The position numbers and the translations under genes were made by a program. DNA of 64,000 nucleotides from Blattamonas nauphoetae (lineage: Eukaryota > Preaxostyla > Oxymonadida): contig JARBJD010000189.1 in the NCBI GenBank assembly GCA_033064195.1, positions 1-64,000 of the forward strand, read 5' to 3'. This document shows positions 23,778 to 36,800 of this stretch, piece after piece. The notes below the pieces were generated by a model. The model did no database searches and was not told the DNA's origin. It saw only the letters and a list, made by a program, of their open reading frames with translations. Position 1 is the first letter of the stretch. Every line of letters starts with the position of its first letter.

Positions 23778-24966
23778 CAGGGACCTGAGAAGGATCTGAT
23801 CGATCAGACCTTCATTGATCAGACCTAATTTTTGTTCTTAACAGACTGTTTCATTAAAAGAGAGTTTACTTTCGAAAAAAACTGTGAAATGAGTCTAATC
23901 GACCATTCGAGAGGCTATCTGGTCATAATTGATTGTTTATTGGTTGAATTGAACTGGGTGATTCTCTTTGAAAAATCGCAAAACACTAATGTGCGTCACC
24001 AAAAATTATTTTTTGCGGAATTACCATTCGTCTGTTCAGTCGACTGAAAATGAGTGAATTACCGGATTTTAAGGAAGATCGCGTTCGATATCTCCTTTTT
24101 TTGTTCAGGACTCTTCTGCACATTTTTTGTAACAAAACAGGTCCAAAGACAAACTACCGATAATTGACAACAGAAAAAACCAATTCTGTGTGAGAGCACT
24201 GGCACAAACTCCTCCATTGAAGAAAAAGACGCGAAAAGAGCGGATTGACATATTCACTATTTTTGATATATTAGATCCGTAACATTTGTTGAACGTGTCT
24301 AACAGAGATTCTCTGATGGAAATACTGAAGGACCATGGTGTTTGAGGCGAGGTAGTACAGATTGATGACGATTGAAAAATGAGCATTCATTTTTGGGTCT
24401 ACAAGACCAGAAATGAATGAATAAAGACATACCAGCGAGCGAAAACTTTCGATAACATCCGATTGAACGATTTATGTGAGAGTTATCTCGTTGTGTTCAA
24501 TGTTCCGGCGCACCTCAAAAAAAGCCCGAGTATCTGAACGTGAGAAAGAAAGAAACGGTACAAACCATGTTGCGAGTGTGTAATCCACAGTTTGATGTCG
24601 GTTTCATCATTGATATCATATAGAACAGAAGTCTGAAGGGTGATTAGTCGCCTAAGCATCGGATCCGCGATAAAGTTCGCCAACATGAAGAAAAGACGAA
24701 ATTCACACCTCGAACATGGAGAGAGCACCTGTGACGGTGAGTAGAGGCTATTTGTCGATGAATATCAACGTACAGGAGCTGGAGTGACGGATGCGATTTT
24801 TGAAAAAGAATCACCCAACTGGTACGATGAAGAAAATGAAGTGAGTAATTGGAAAAAGAGGAAAATCGATACTCCTAATTAGGAAACGGATCAGACCCCC
24901 ACTTCTATGAGGTGTGATCCATGATCACACCTCATACAGTAAACTACAGACCTGATCAGGTCCCTG
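23778..24966. mobile_element. 1189-bp non-autonomous hAT-like element
   Basis: Ends read CAGGGACCTGA and its complement TCAGGTCCCTG. The exact 8-bp duplication AGAATGTG lies at 23770-23777 and 24967-24974. Short CAGGG-type ends with 8-bp duplications are the hAT hallmark. Subterminal palindromes (GAGGTGTGATC/GATCACACCTC) sit near the right end. Minus-strand frames at 24386-24105 and 24728-24483 look weakly protein-like, but no hAT transposase is seen. Confidence 0.75.
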
Positions 24967-25622
24967 AGAATGTGAGACCAGCCACATTCATCTATGACCT
25001 CTTCGACCATTCCTAGATCCTTCTCGCCGCACCTCGCTCAACCGCACCTCTCGACAGGCATCTTTCAACAGACTCCTTCTCCCTCTTCAATTTGGAAGAA
25101 CAGCGACATCGTAAACATTTTCAACCTCGCAGAGGATCGAGTATCGCCGAATCGTCTTGAGAATCAGTCGACAATTCATCGTTCATGACAACCCTCCAAT
25201 ACTGTCTAGCTTTTCCCAAAAAATCCTGTCAAAAACTCCAAAACGTGCGGATAACTATCTTCAGAACTCCGTCAAACGTCTGAGCACAATTACCTGAGCC
25301 TGGGAGAAGGAATGATTCACATCTCAAAAGTGGCTCAATTTGGTCTACATCGCTTTGGAAAGAGAGACCACCATCCAACCATCTGAAGTTTGATGACAAA
25401 TGGCGAGGGAAGACATCAGACGCACAGTTTAAGGCAGAAGCGGGGGCTGGAATGATATCGGATGAGGCAACTCGGAGAATAGGGGAGATACCGATTCCAC
25501 AAAAGGACTGACATCTTCAGTTGAATGACAAGGAAACATCTCGTGAGGTTATGCATCAAGGAGGAGGATTCGAGCGGGTTCGCTTGTGGGTGTCACAGTC
25601 ATAGAAAACTGGAATTCAACTG

Positions 25623-26937
25623 AGGGGACTGACTATAGTTCATCAGCATCCCACAATTGGAAAACTTGAAGATAGGTATTTGTTTTTTCGTTTAACATTG
25701 GAGATATTGCAATTCATAGTAGAAGAACTAAGAGGGAGGTATTTATCTGTTTGATTGATGGAGAATGGTGAAGAGTGGAAAAACTGTTTCTGATTCAGAA
25801 ATTCACCGGGAAGTCCACTACAATGAGCTCTACACAGCAAAGACAACTTTATTGAAGAGGGGAGAAGGAGATTGTGCTCCGAGAACGGATATATAGTGCA
25901 GAACGTCTAAAGGAGGATGAGATCAAACATAACAATTTGATCAGAGTCGGGAAAAGAGGAGTTAAGGAATATATCCAGTCAAATGATCATTCTTGGAGGA
26001 AGAGTGCTTGAAGAAAGTTGTAGATAAAGCAAGGAAGGTCTGACATGCGGTGAGAATGAATTGGTAAGAAAGGCGTGATTCAGAAGAAATCAGTTGATAT
26101 CATTCTAATATCGAGTCGCAAGATCCATAAATGTGTATGAGATAGACTTCACTGAGAGGAATGTTTGATCCTGTTCGTCGAGGATCGCGTTCATAAAAAG
26201 AGAGGATTTGAGGGAATGAATCCTGCAATGTTGAGGTTTGAAACGGAGAATAATGGATTTGAAATGTGAGAATGATCACAAGAGAGATGTGATACTGTTC
26301 AAATATAGGATGATTGTTGAATGGGAGATGACCGCTTCGTCCGAGGATTTTGGATTCAAGACGTATGTAAACCCGCATGCAAACATCATATATGGTGCAA
26401 GTGGGCATTTTACAGATGATGTGTATCGTTTTTTGGAAGAGATCGAGAAGAATAGAAACTTGAGTGGGATCCTCGGATTCCATCGTCAAATCAGAGATGA
26501 TACGGTCGAAAAAAAGCACTACATTCATCACGAAGAGATTTGACGAGCAGACGGGGATAAATATCAGAGATGCTGGAGAGATTTGTGATTTACAGAGCCT
26601 GTCGGAATCTCAGCTAAGAAAGCTTGCTGAGGACGCCGAGGCGTGCAGAACGGGAGTTGCAATTAGACTTCTGTCTTCATTTCATGCTCAATTCACGTCT
26701 GGACTTGATGAGAGTCGTAATGATGAGTGCCCAATCATGTGTGAACAGTTCTTCCTCGTTGTGCTTTCAAATTGACCTTCTTGATGTGAGAAATGGTTTC
26801 CGCGTCTTTGTCTCCCAGGCTCGATGACTTGAAACGGATTGGATGTCAAAAGTTGAAACTTGACATTTTGATCAAAACAGTGCTATGGGTCTCTGATGAA
26901 CTATAGTTGGTATTGCTGATGAACTATAGACAGTCCC
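25623..26937. mobile_element. 1315-bp element with 8-bp target duplication
   Basis: Inverted ends GGGACTG(A/T)CTATAGTTC...ATCAGCA extend about 24 bp. The duplication CAACTGAG lies at 25615-25622 and 26938-26945. The right subterminal region repeats CTGATGAACTATAG. Eight-base duplications fit hAT or Merlin; the ends are not typical hAT. Inside, frames at 26531-26100 (minus) and 26464-26775 (plus, ICDLQSLSESQLRKLAEDAE) may be remnants of carried coding DNA. Confidence 0.75.
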
Positions 26938-28028
26938 CAACTGAGAACAGTGCTCGTGCTGGATTCAGAACGGAACGAACACGCTTATCGGTCTCGTCGA
27001 TTGAGAGGAGCGTTTGGAGTCAGTCAAGCCCCGTCTGACTCAACTGTCTTGATCGACACTGAACAGGGAGAGAAACAACATCGAGATCTCTGATAAGACT
27101 ACACGTCCCTCACCGTGTCAAGCTGTTGAGAGCGATGTTCATCGCCACTCTCACAAATGTGATGGGATCGGAAGTCCCTCACAGATGAAACTTCAGATAT
27201 TCCCCTTTCAAGATTCTGAGAGTGGGCAGGTCTCCTCCAAATGACGACTCGCGATTTCTTGGATCGAGGCTCTGTTTTCCCCGCGCTAAAGAGGGCATGA
27301 GTGAGAGAAGAAGACAAGAGCAAGAGAGCACTTTGACTGGTCCTCGAACGGCTCGGAATTCAGTCTTGCTCTCTGAATTTAATCCTGTTTGATGGCAGCA
27401 GCCTTTCAGCTGGTCACGGCCTGCCTTCGTTCTTGCATCAAGTTCATACCTCAGGCTTGTTTTCTTCTTTGTTCACTCCCCCTTTTGTCCCTTTCAAGTC
27501 TCAACATGAGAGGAGCAGCTGGTTTCGTACTGAACCTACTGGAAGGTCGGTTCTGTTACAGAAACCACGGCTCCTCTCATCAACCTCTCTGCCACACCCA
27601 CAGGTTTTCTTCTCCAATGGGAATTGGAGTTTCTTTTACCTTTTTGCTCCTTCTCTCGGCTTCTTAGCCAGAACCAAGTGCGTACTGGGAAGTAGCACTT
27701 GGGAATATTAATGGTAGCCTGCAGAACTCAAAGTCCGAACTCGTCCATTGTTGTACACTTCGGCTTTCCTCTTGATTTGTTTCTCGGTTCACAACCGAGA
27801 AAGCTTTTCATTTGCATGTTCTCCTTTTACAGGCCTAACCCCATAATTAACTCATTATTGATCAAGTCACGTCTCAACATGAGAGGAGCAGTGGTTTCTG
27901 TAACAGAATGAAAAGAAAGAGTGAATGATGGTGAAGTGAAACAGAATCGGATGACACGAGAGATCAAGTTCATTGATTCGTCAGACATCACAGAAACAAT
28001 GTGGACAGTCTGGATCTGACAGGAATCG

Positions 28029-31000
28029 TTAGGATCGCCGTTGTTTGAGCCACAGCACTTCAACTGAGAGATTCGCAGTTCGAAATTCTGTATTGATTCC
28101 GAGGCAGAGAGGAGAAGGGATGTCGGTGAAGATCACAGGCTGTTCCTCATCGTCCACAACCAGTCGAGCTTCTCTCCGCCACATGTTCACTCGAATCGCT
28201 GCTGTCTGCCCAACTTGAACACACTTCTTGTTCGTGTTAGAGTCCTCGATTGGCTTTTTGGATTGATACATGCTTCCATCATACAGTTGGAAACCACCTC
28301 CACTCTTCCAGTTTTCAACGGAGGATTGTGTGGCATCTTTTGGAAGTGGATGTTTGAGGAAACCGAGATCTGAAAAGATGAGGAGAGAGAAGAACACACT
28401 CACACCACCTAACGTGTTTTCACTGGATCTGATTTTGAGTTCCCACTCACCCTCTCCAATCGGAAATGTGAAGGCTGACCTCCCACTCTCTCCGTAAGAA
28501 CGTTTGACGGTTTGGATGAGAGTGGTTGGTTTGAGTCTGTGTACAGTTCGGTCGAATGTTTGAAGTGATTCTGTTCCAGCCCAGATCGGAAGATCAGCCA
28601 GGTGGACTTTCTGTTCATCGTATTTCAATTTCTCAGTTCTCCTCCTTTCAAGCGCTGCTCTTTCAAGTTCATCATTTCCTCGGAGTCGTTTGAGCCACAT
28701 CACTTCAACTGGGTCGTTCTGATCGTGTGTCGAGAGTGCGAGGCAGAGAGGAGAGGGGATGTCGGTGAAGATCCCAGGCTGTTCCTCTTCGTCCACAACC
28801 AGTCGAGCTTCTCTCGTCCTCATGTTCACTCGAATCGCCGCTGTCTGTCCAATTCGATCACACGTCTTGTTTGTTCCTTCTGGCTTATATGCTCCATTTT
28901 TCAACATTTTTCCAGTCCTAAGACTGAAACAGCCACCACTCTCATTTTGACCGAAGCCACACAGCTCTTGAGTGGCATTGTCAGGAAGTGGATATTTAAC
29001 GAAGCCAGGTCCTGAAGAGATGAGAAGAGAGAAGAACACACTCACATTCACGATATCGTCGTTGACAATTCTGATTTTGATTTCCCACTCTCCCTCGTCG
29101 ATCGGACGAGTGAACGCTGTTCTCCAATCTGACTTGTTTTCAAGGTTAATGATTTGGGTGAGAGTGGTTGGAGTGAGTGTGTGAGCAGTTCTGTCGAGTG
29201 TTTGGAGTGATGCTGTTCCAACCCAAATCGGAAGATCGGTCAGCTGCAGCTTCAATTCGTCATTCGGAGATTTCTGGGTTCTCCTCTCTTCAAGCGCTAC
29301 CCTCTCAAGTTCATCATTTCGTCGCCGTTTCAGCCACATGACTTCAACCGATTGATGTGCAATAGGGAATCCAGTTGAGATTCCGAGGCAGAGAGGAGAA
29401 GGGATGTCGGTGAAGATCCCAGGCTGTTCCTCATCGTCCACAAACAGTCGAGCTTCTCTTGTCCACATGTTCACTCGAATCGCTGCTGTCTGCCCAATTC
29501 GCTTCCACATCTTGTTCGTTCCCTCTGGCTTGAATTCTCCTCCTTTCCACATTTCTCCATTCCAAAGAAAGAAATCACCACCAATCCCATTCTTCCAAGC
29601 TCCACAATTCCGTTGTGAGGCATCTTCTGGAAGTGGATGTTGGAGGAAGCCGAGCGCTGAAAAGATGAGAAGAGAGAAGAACACACTCACACTAAAGAAT
29701 TTAATGTTACTTGCTCTGATTTTGAGTTCCCACTCTCCCTCGTCGATCGGACGAGTGAACGCTGGTCTCAATGGATAGTTTGTTGGAGTGACGAAGACTT
29801 GTGTGAGAGTGGTTGGTTTGAGTCTGTGTACAGTTCGGTCGAATGTTTGAAGTGATTCTGTTCCTATCCAGATCGGAAGATCGGCTAGTTGTTGCGGTAA
29901 TTCCACATTTGGCGATTTCTGAGAGTTTTGATCATCAACGAGAACTCTGCGAGCTTTCTCTGATCTTTCGAGTTCATCGTTTCCTCGGAGTCGTTTGAGC
30001 CACAAGAGATCGATGGATTGATTGCGTCGGTGTGTTGTAATTCCGAGGCAGAGAGGAGAAGGGATGTCGGTGAAGATCCCAGGCTGTTCCTCATCGTCAA
30101 TGATCAGTCGAGCTTCTCGAGTCCTCATGTTCACTCGAATCGCTGCTGTCTGTACAATTTCATCACACGTCTTGTTTGTTCCTGCTGGCTTGAATTCTTC
30201 ATTCGATCTCCACATCCTTCCATTCCAGAGATTGAAATGTCCTCCAATCCCAGTCGTCCAACTTCCACACTGCTTTTGTGTGGCATATTCAGGAAGTGGG
30301 TGTCTGACGAAGCCAAGCACTGAAAAGATGAGAAGAGAGAAGAACACACTCACATTCAAGAAATTGTTTTCACTTGCTCTGATTCTGAGTTCCCACTCTC
30401 CCTCGTCGATCGGACGAGTGAATGCGGTTCTGAACGGTTTGTCTTTGGGAGGAACGATAATTTGTGTGAGAGTGGTTGGAGTGAGTGTGTGAGCAGTTTT
30501 GTCAAGTGTTTGGAGTGATTCTGTTCCAACCCAAATCGGAAGACTTGCCAGCTGCAGTCGAAGTTCCTCCAGATTCCGAATCAGCTGGATGTTCTCTCTC
30601 TCCGTCCTCACCTTCTCTTTTCTCACTTCGTTCAATTCTGTCAGATCGTTCCCTGCATTCTGTTTCTGGACCAGCAGTTGGTCATTTCGCACATCTGCAA
30701 TCTTTGCTTCTTCCGCCTTCTTCTTCGCTTCTTCCGCTTCCACCCGCCTGTTCTGTTCTTCCTCGTTTAGCTTCCATATGCCTTCAACTGTGTTGACGAT
30801 GCATCGGAACGACTTCGACAGACGCAGCTGGCGACAAGTCACTCGAGATTCTGCACACTGATCCAACATTCAAAGAGGAAGAGAGAAAGAGGGATGACGA
30901 ATTGGGAGAAGAAGGCACACGGTGTCCATCATTCGCATCAGCAACGCTCGTTCAAGTTCTCCACACGAAATTGGAATATCGGTCACTTTGAATGACGCGA

Positions 31001-31863
31001 TTTGGCGAATCATCTGTGAGGTAGTCTTTCCTTTGAAAGGTGGCTCTCCGAACAGCAGCCAAAACAGAACCACTCCCAGCGACCACACATCTGCCTCACA
31101 TGTCGCTCGTCCTGTCTCCGAGTCCATCCGCTCCGGCGACACGTACATCTGCGTCATCGATGAGCGAGTGCTGCTCACATCTTCCGATTCGGCCGCACCA
31201 AAATCACCTGTTCGAGAAAATCATAAAAATGAGAGAGAACAAGCGGCAAACAGAGTTTTGCGTGGCCATCCGCGTCAATCAGAATGTTTTCCATCTTCAC
31301 GTCACCATGAGCCGTCTTCCCATCGGCGTGATTGTGCATCAATTCCAGAGCGGGCGCAATATCCTCCATCACTCGATACACATCCTGAAACAATCAACAC
31401 AATCACAAATGGATGACAGTGAAAAGAAAAACAAGACAATTCGGAAAAGAGAAGACGAAGAAAACACAATTCACGAACACACTTCTCGAGCCATCAACAC
31501 TTTCCTTTCGGTCAAGTCTTTCATAATTTCTGCAAGGGACTTTCCTCCCAGTTCCATCACCATCACTTTCGTGTTGTCCATCGTCACCACTTCCTTCAGT
31601 TTGATGATTCGAGCATGATTGAATCTTCGCATCCGACCAACTTCTCGGTCGAACCGCTCAATGTCTTTGTCCGTCAGGCACTGCACCATCTTGCCTGCAT
31701 AGTGTGTGGTTGTTGCATTTTCAATCAGTTCCACGACTGTCCCAAAGCCACCTGAGCTGATGATCCGAACACATGAATCTGAGTAACAGCCACAATCGAA
31801 ATGTTTTCATGAAGTACAGGAACATGACATACATCCATCGGGGACTTTGATCCGATCTGCCAT
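28029..31863 (-). CDS. Gene D: kinase plus coiled coil plus four SPRY-like domains
   Basis: This is the best intact member of the family. Exons are 31863-31833, 31778-31483, 31384-31252, 31207-30921 and 30857-28029, all in phase, giving about 1191 residues. The kinase (1-250) has SSGGFGTV, Lys40 in YAGK, HGDVKMEN (Asp137, no Arg), DFG at 155 and VSPERMDS. Residues about 285-350 form an Ala/Glu/Lys coiled coil. Four SPRY/B30.2-like repeats of about 200 residues follow, each starting near PIW(V/I/A)GT.SLQT and including EGEWE(L/I)KIR, VSVFFSLLI, GQTAAIRVNM and DIPSPLCLG. SPRY domains bind protein ligands, so a multivalent recognition tail steering a kinase is the likely design (inference). Loss of HRD Arg suggests a non-RD kinase not needing activation-loop phosphorylation. 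It ends with TAA at 28029, beside the 7.1-kb insertion. Confidence 0.85.
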
Positions 31864-32281
31864 ATTCGGTATTCAATTGCAAAAAAACACTTCAGCAACG
31901 ATCAACCCGTACTAAATAGAAATGAAAAATAAGTTTGAACCAGTTCAAGAAGGATCATGTAATTAAGGATTTCATAGACTTTATCGGGAGAATGACTCGA
32001 CAATATGCTTGGTTCTTGTTGTCTAAAATTCCTCACCTCAGCCCAACGCGGACGGAATGTCGATCAACCCAGCTCTACACTTTCCATTTTTAATGGCCAC
32101 ATTTCATCCTTCTTTGTCAACCACATTCTCCTCACGATCTCTTCCCAAAACAGAATGAAAAGAAAGAGTGAATGATGGTGAAGTGAAACAGAATCGGATG
32201 ACAGGAGAAACCAACATCATTGTTTCGTCAAACAGCGCAGAAACAAAGTGGTCAGTTTGGATCTTGCAGGAATTGTTAGGA
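31864..32281 (-). other. Spacer between genes D and E including gene E 3' flank
   Basis: About 290 bp upstream of gene D hold no gene; its promoter is presumably here. From about 32155 the conserved family 3' flank of gene E begins. No other feature is seen. Confidence 0.5.
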
Positions 32282-33878
32282 TCAGAGTCGTTTGAGCCAC
32301 AGAACTTCAACAAATTGATCCTGATCGTGTGTTGAGATTGCAAGACAGAGAGGAGAAGGGATGTCGGCGAAGAACCCAGGCTGTTTCTCATCGTCCACAA
32401 TCAGTATAGCTACTCTCGTCATCATGTTCACTCGAATCGCTGCCGTCTGCCCAATTCGATCACATCTCTTGTTTGTTCCATCTGGCTTGAATTCTTTCCC
32501 CTCCTTCCACATTCCTCCCGTCTCAAGATTGAAATCGCCGCCGATCCCACCGAAATAGCTTCCACAATTCCGTTGTCTGGCATCATCAGGAAGCGGATAT
32601 CTGAGGAAGCCAAGCACTGAAAAGATGAGAAAAGAGAAGAACACACTTGCATTCGAGAAAGTGGTTTGACTTATTTTGATTCTGAATTCCCACACGAAGT
32701 TTTCGATCAGATGTGTGAAGGCTGTCCTCCAGGGATTGTCTTCAGGAGTGATGATGATTTGTGTGAGAGTGGTTGGAGTGAGAGAGTGAGCAGTTCTGTC
32801 GAAAGGTCGCAGCGCTTTTGTTCCAACCCAAATTGGAAGATCAGCCAGTTGCAATTTCATCTCGTTTATTTGTGAATTCAGAGCGGATTTCTCCTGCTCA
32901 TGAATTCTGATGTCATTCTCTGTTTGTTGCAGTTCTTGATTTACTCGGAGTCGTTTCAGCCACAGGATGTCGATTGATTGATTTGCTGCACGGAATCCAG
33001 TTGAGATTCCAAGGCAGAGAGGAGAAGGGATGTCGGTGAAGATCCCAGGCTGTTCCTCATCGTCCACAAACAGTCGAGCTTCTCGAGTCCTCATGTTCAC
33101 TCGAATCGCTGCTGTCTGCCCAACTTGAGTGCATCTCGTGTTTGTTCCAGCTGGCTTGAATTCTGTGCCTTTCCACAAACTCCCATTCCAAAGAGTGAAA
33201 TCACCACCAATTCCATCGTCGTGGAACCCACACTGGCGAACAGTGGCTTTTTCAGGGAGTGGATGTCTGAGGAAGCCAAGCTCTGAAAAGATGAGAAGAG
33301 AGAAGATCACACTCACATAATATAGGGGGTGAACTAATTATGTCCCCTCCAACTTTCTCAATATGTAGGGAAGGGATGCAACAAACAATACAAGTATAAA
33401 GCTTACACATAGTCGGTACATCGATTATTGTTTTCATTTTACATCATTACGACTTAATTCGATACTTTCAGGAAAAATGAGATCTCAGACAGACAATTCT
33501 CTTTCAATTCTCACTTTTCCAGGAAAGAATGTTGATCAAACGGATTCATCGAGATTCAAAAAACTCGAATTTGTGAATAACGAACGAAGATCAATCCTAT
33601 TAAAGTCAAATGGAGGATCCATGCAATGGATGACAGGACAGATTCCTAGATGTCTATCCTCATCATTATTCAAATAATTGCTCTCAAAATGCATAGAATT
33701 TGACAATTTTTTTGTAGACAATCGATTTCAATGAAATCATATGTCCTCTCGTTCACTATCTCTTTCGATCCTCAGGAAAAGGTATTGCGATTTTCTTTTA
33801 TCAAAATCAGTTTTCATTTCTGGATAATAGTGAAGAAATACACGTTTCAATGGAAGATTGAAATTTCTACCGTGGTTA

Positions 33879-36800
33879 TAGTGGTGTCACCAATCGGTGT
33901 CTTGTCACCAATTGGTGCTTTTCTCATATTTGATAGAAAAGATAATGAATATGAACTGTGTGAAGTGATAGAGTTAATTGATACCCCCTTCACGAGAAAA
34001 ACACGAAATACTAGTTGTGTGTCCAGATCATGGGTTAGATCATCTTTCGACATGAAAAAGAGGACAGATTAGACTTTATTCACATCATATTTTGCTTCTT
34101 TCACTTTATTTAGCAATCATGAGACTAAAATACTGCCTATTCTCGTGATTTTCCTGTCTAATTTCTCTCTATGTCATATAATGGGATCGTCATATCACCA
34201 TTTCCAGAAAGGTGACATTTAGTCAAACCTCCATTTCACCTCATCATTCGAACCGTTCTCATCATCATCACAATTGCGGCAACCCGCGTTGTGTTTGTTC
34301 AACTCAATGATCATCTCCCTCTCTCTCCACGGAACCCCAGAGCTAAAAATTCCCGTCGACTTTCCTGTCGATGAGTTCCAATCACGTATCTCACAACTCT
34401 CCGACACTCACATCAACTCAAACAGCGACAGACTCCTGTTTTGAAGGAATGATCTTGATCTTCTGGTTGAAGCAATCCGCCCTCTCAATCACATCCATTG
34501 CTGGTCTCACTCTTCACCATCCATCCAAAACACCCTAAACTCGCTTTTGTTTCGTTCTTCCATGTTCCCTCCTTATCTGCCAGCTTTCATTACTGTCACA
34601 TCCACCGCTGTTCTGGAAATCTACATCCTCACACCTTCTCTCATCTTATCATGACAGGTGAGTATCCTGTCCCCCAACACTCTCTACCCATGTTGTTGTG
34701 ACGTCACAAAACAACGTGTTCATTCGAATGTGGCTGGGTCCTGTTTCCATCCTCACCTTCACCTCAACTGCACACTCATCACCAATCACGTCCTTCTCTG
34801 TTCCTTCACTCGACGATTTTCAAGTCGAAACGTTGTTAGTGAAGAACGATGAAACTCGGAGACAGTTTGATCTTCATCGGAAGTTTTTGTTCCCTTTGTG
34901 CTCATCACGCGGGCGAGAAGAAATTGCACGACAAACAGCACAGCAACAACCACGTCGTGCGAAGCAAAGCGAATGACGATTGAATATTGTCACTTGTCGA
35001 CGTGATCTCGTCAGCCAAAGCCTGCCCGAAGAAGCCGCTCAAATAGATTCCCCTGCAGATCATGAATGACCTTGCTTCGACGACAGATGAGATCATCGAT
35101 GTGAGAGACGAGAGAAAAGCGCAGAAATCAGTGTTCATCCACACCTCTCTCACAACATCTTCTCAACGATTCCACTTCGCTCCAGTTTGAGAACATGCTC
35201 CTTTCTTCGCCCCCAGCACCCAAACACCAGACAGTGTTTGTCGACACGCATGGACATCTGTTTTACGACAGCATCTTCTTCAACACATATTTCTCGTCTT
35301 GCTTCCTCTCTCGACATCATCCCTTCACTTTCGCCCCTGATCTTCTCCCTCTCACTCTTCTCGTGCCGAACACGTCCTCCTCGCTCAGTCCACTCTCCTC
35401 TCCTCAATCCACTGGAGCCTTCATTCGCCAATCATTCATCTCCTCAGTTGATACACCTTTCTTACACCTCTAGCGACTGCAGACACTTTCGAGAAATTTC
35501 AGTTCAATCACAGCGACGACATCAGGATCCTCGCTGCAAATCCAAACCTCGTTTGACTGTTCGTGTGTTCTTAACTTCCTGCACTCGACAACAATATGCG
35601 ACAGACGTTGTTCAACGAATATATCGCGAATTGCGCGACAGTTATCGACAGGTCCGGTCCGTCACCTCTCCCTTCTCTCATCCACCCACACCAAATGTTC
35701 CCGCTGACATCGGGTTGCCCAACGCCGCGCTGAACAGGGATGTGATCTCGTCGGTTCTTCCACCACTCATGAACATCGAGATGTTGTGAACGAGAGAGAA
35801 GATTGGGTACAGTCTGGAGACGGTCTTGTGGCAGACGATGGAAAGAAGACACAGTACAACCACAACTGACAGCCAAAGATGCCATGTTCGGAGTTATTTC
35901 ATGTTTTCCACACAAACCCGACATCACACTCACTCCATTTCATCCTTCCCGCATACAACTTCACTGAGCAGTTGAGTCTCCCCACAGTGGTCATCACAGT
36001 CGACATGATATTGGAAATGCTCGCTGACTTCCTCTCACTCTCCCATCGCAGCCACCGCGTGACCGCTGCTCTAGGACTTCGAGACGCAGTTCAGGTTGGC
36101 TGTGAATTCTTCGCTTGAGGACAACGAGACACTTGGAACGACGCTTCTCTCGCTCGTCTCACTCTCCCAATCGCTTCTGCTGGAATGAGGGCGTTCACAC
36201 ACACAAGGGCTCTCTCGTCCATTCTCAGCTTCTTCTGCCTCTCCCTCTTCAACATTCTGGGCGAATCCAGATTCTTCGAAGACGCAGACACGAAGAGTAC
36301 ATGGAGCATGTTCATCCAATCGCAATCCAACCAGCTTCTGAGCAGAGTGGAGAAATCTTTGGCGAATAACACCTCCAACCTGAGCACTCCCAACTCCCAG
36401 TTCGTCCCTCCCTCGCTCTCCTACATCAGCACCCTCATCCCCTCCGTCCACCTCACAAGCTACCCGTCTTCCAGCAGCCCCATATCAGACAAGCCGTTTG
36501 CTGTCCAATCCTAGTTCTCCGAGGCAGTGCACTCGCTCCTCTCCATCCTCATCCGAACGATGAGCAAACCAACGACACATCGCCTCGCAGACATCTGTGG
36601 ACAGTTGCTCCTCCAACGACTCGTCCACGTCATCCTTCAACTTGTCTCAGCCATCTCCAAACCGGTCTCGAAGGCTCTCGAAGATGAAGTGAAATCAGAG
36701 CTGGATGAGGGCGAAGAGGCAGCTGGGATCCTCTCCCTCAATCTCCTCCTCGGCAACATCGTCGCCTTTCGTCCTTACATTTCTGACATCCTTCGCCTGA

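Larger units (their letters stand above)
20797..27902. mobile_element. 7.1-kb composite insertion with 61-bp inverted repeats
   Basis: The host sequence of the family 3' flank breaks at about 20796 and resumes at about 27903; gene B's flank (7561-7610) shows the uninterrupted order. The 5-bp string ACAGA lies at both edges. Inverted copies of 61 bp lie at 20813-20873 and 27830-27890, and a partial third copy lies at 27495-27530. Inside are at least three smaller elements with their own target duplications (23234-23577, 23778-24966, 25623-26937), one looser candidate near 21.9-22.4 kb, and decayed coding-like patches. No transposase is recognised. It may be one large element with later nested insertions. 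Confidence 0.65.
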
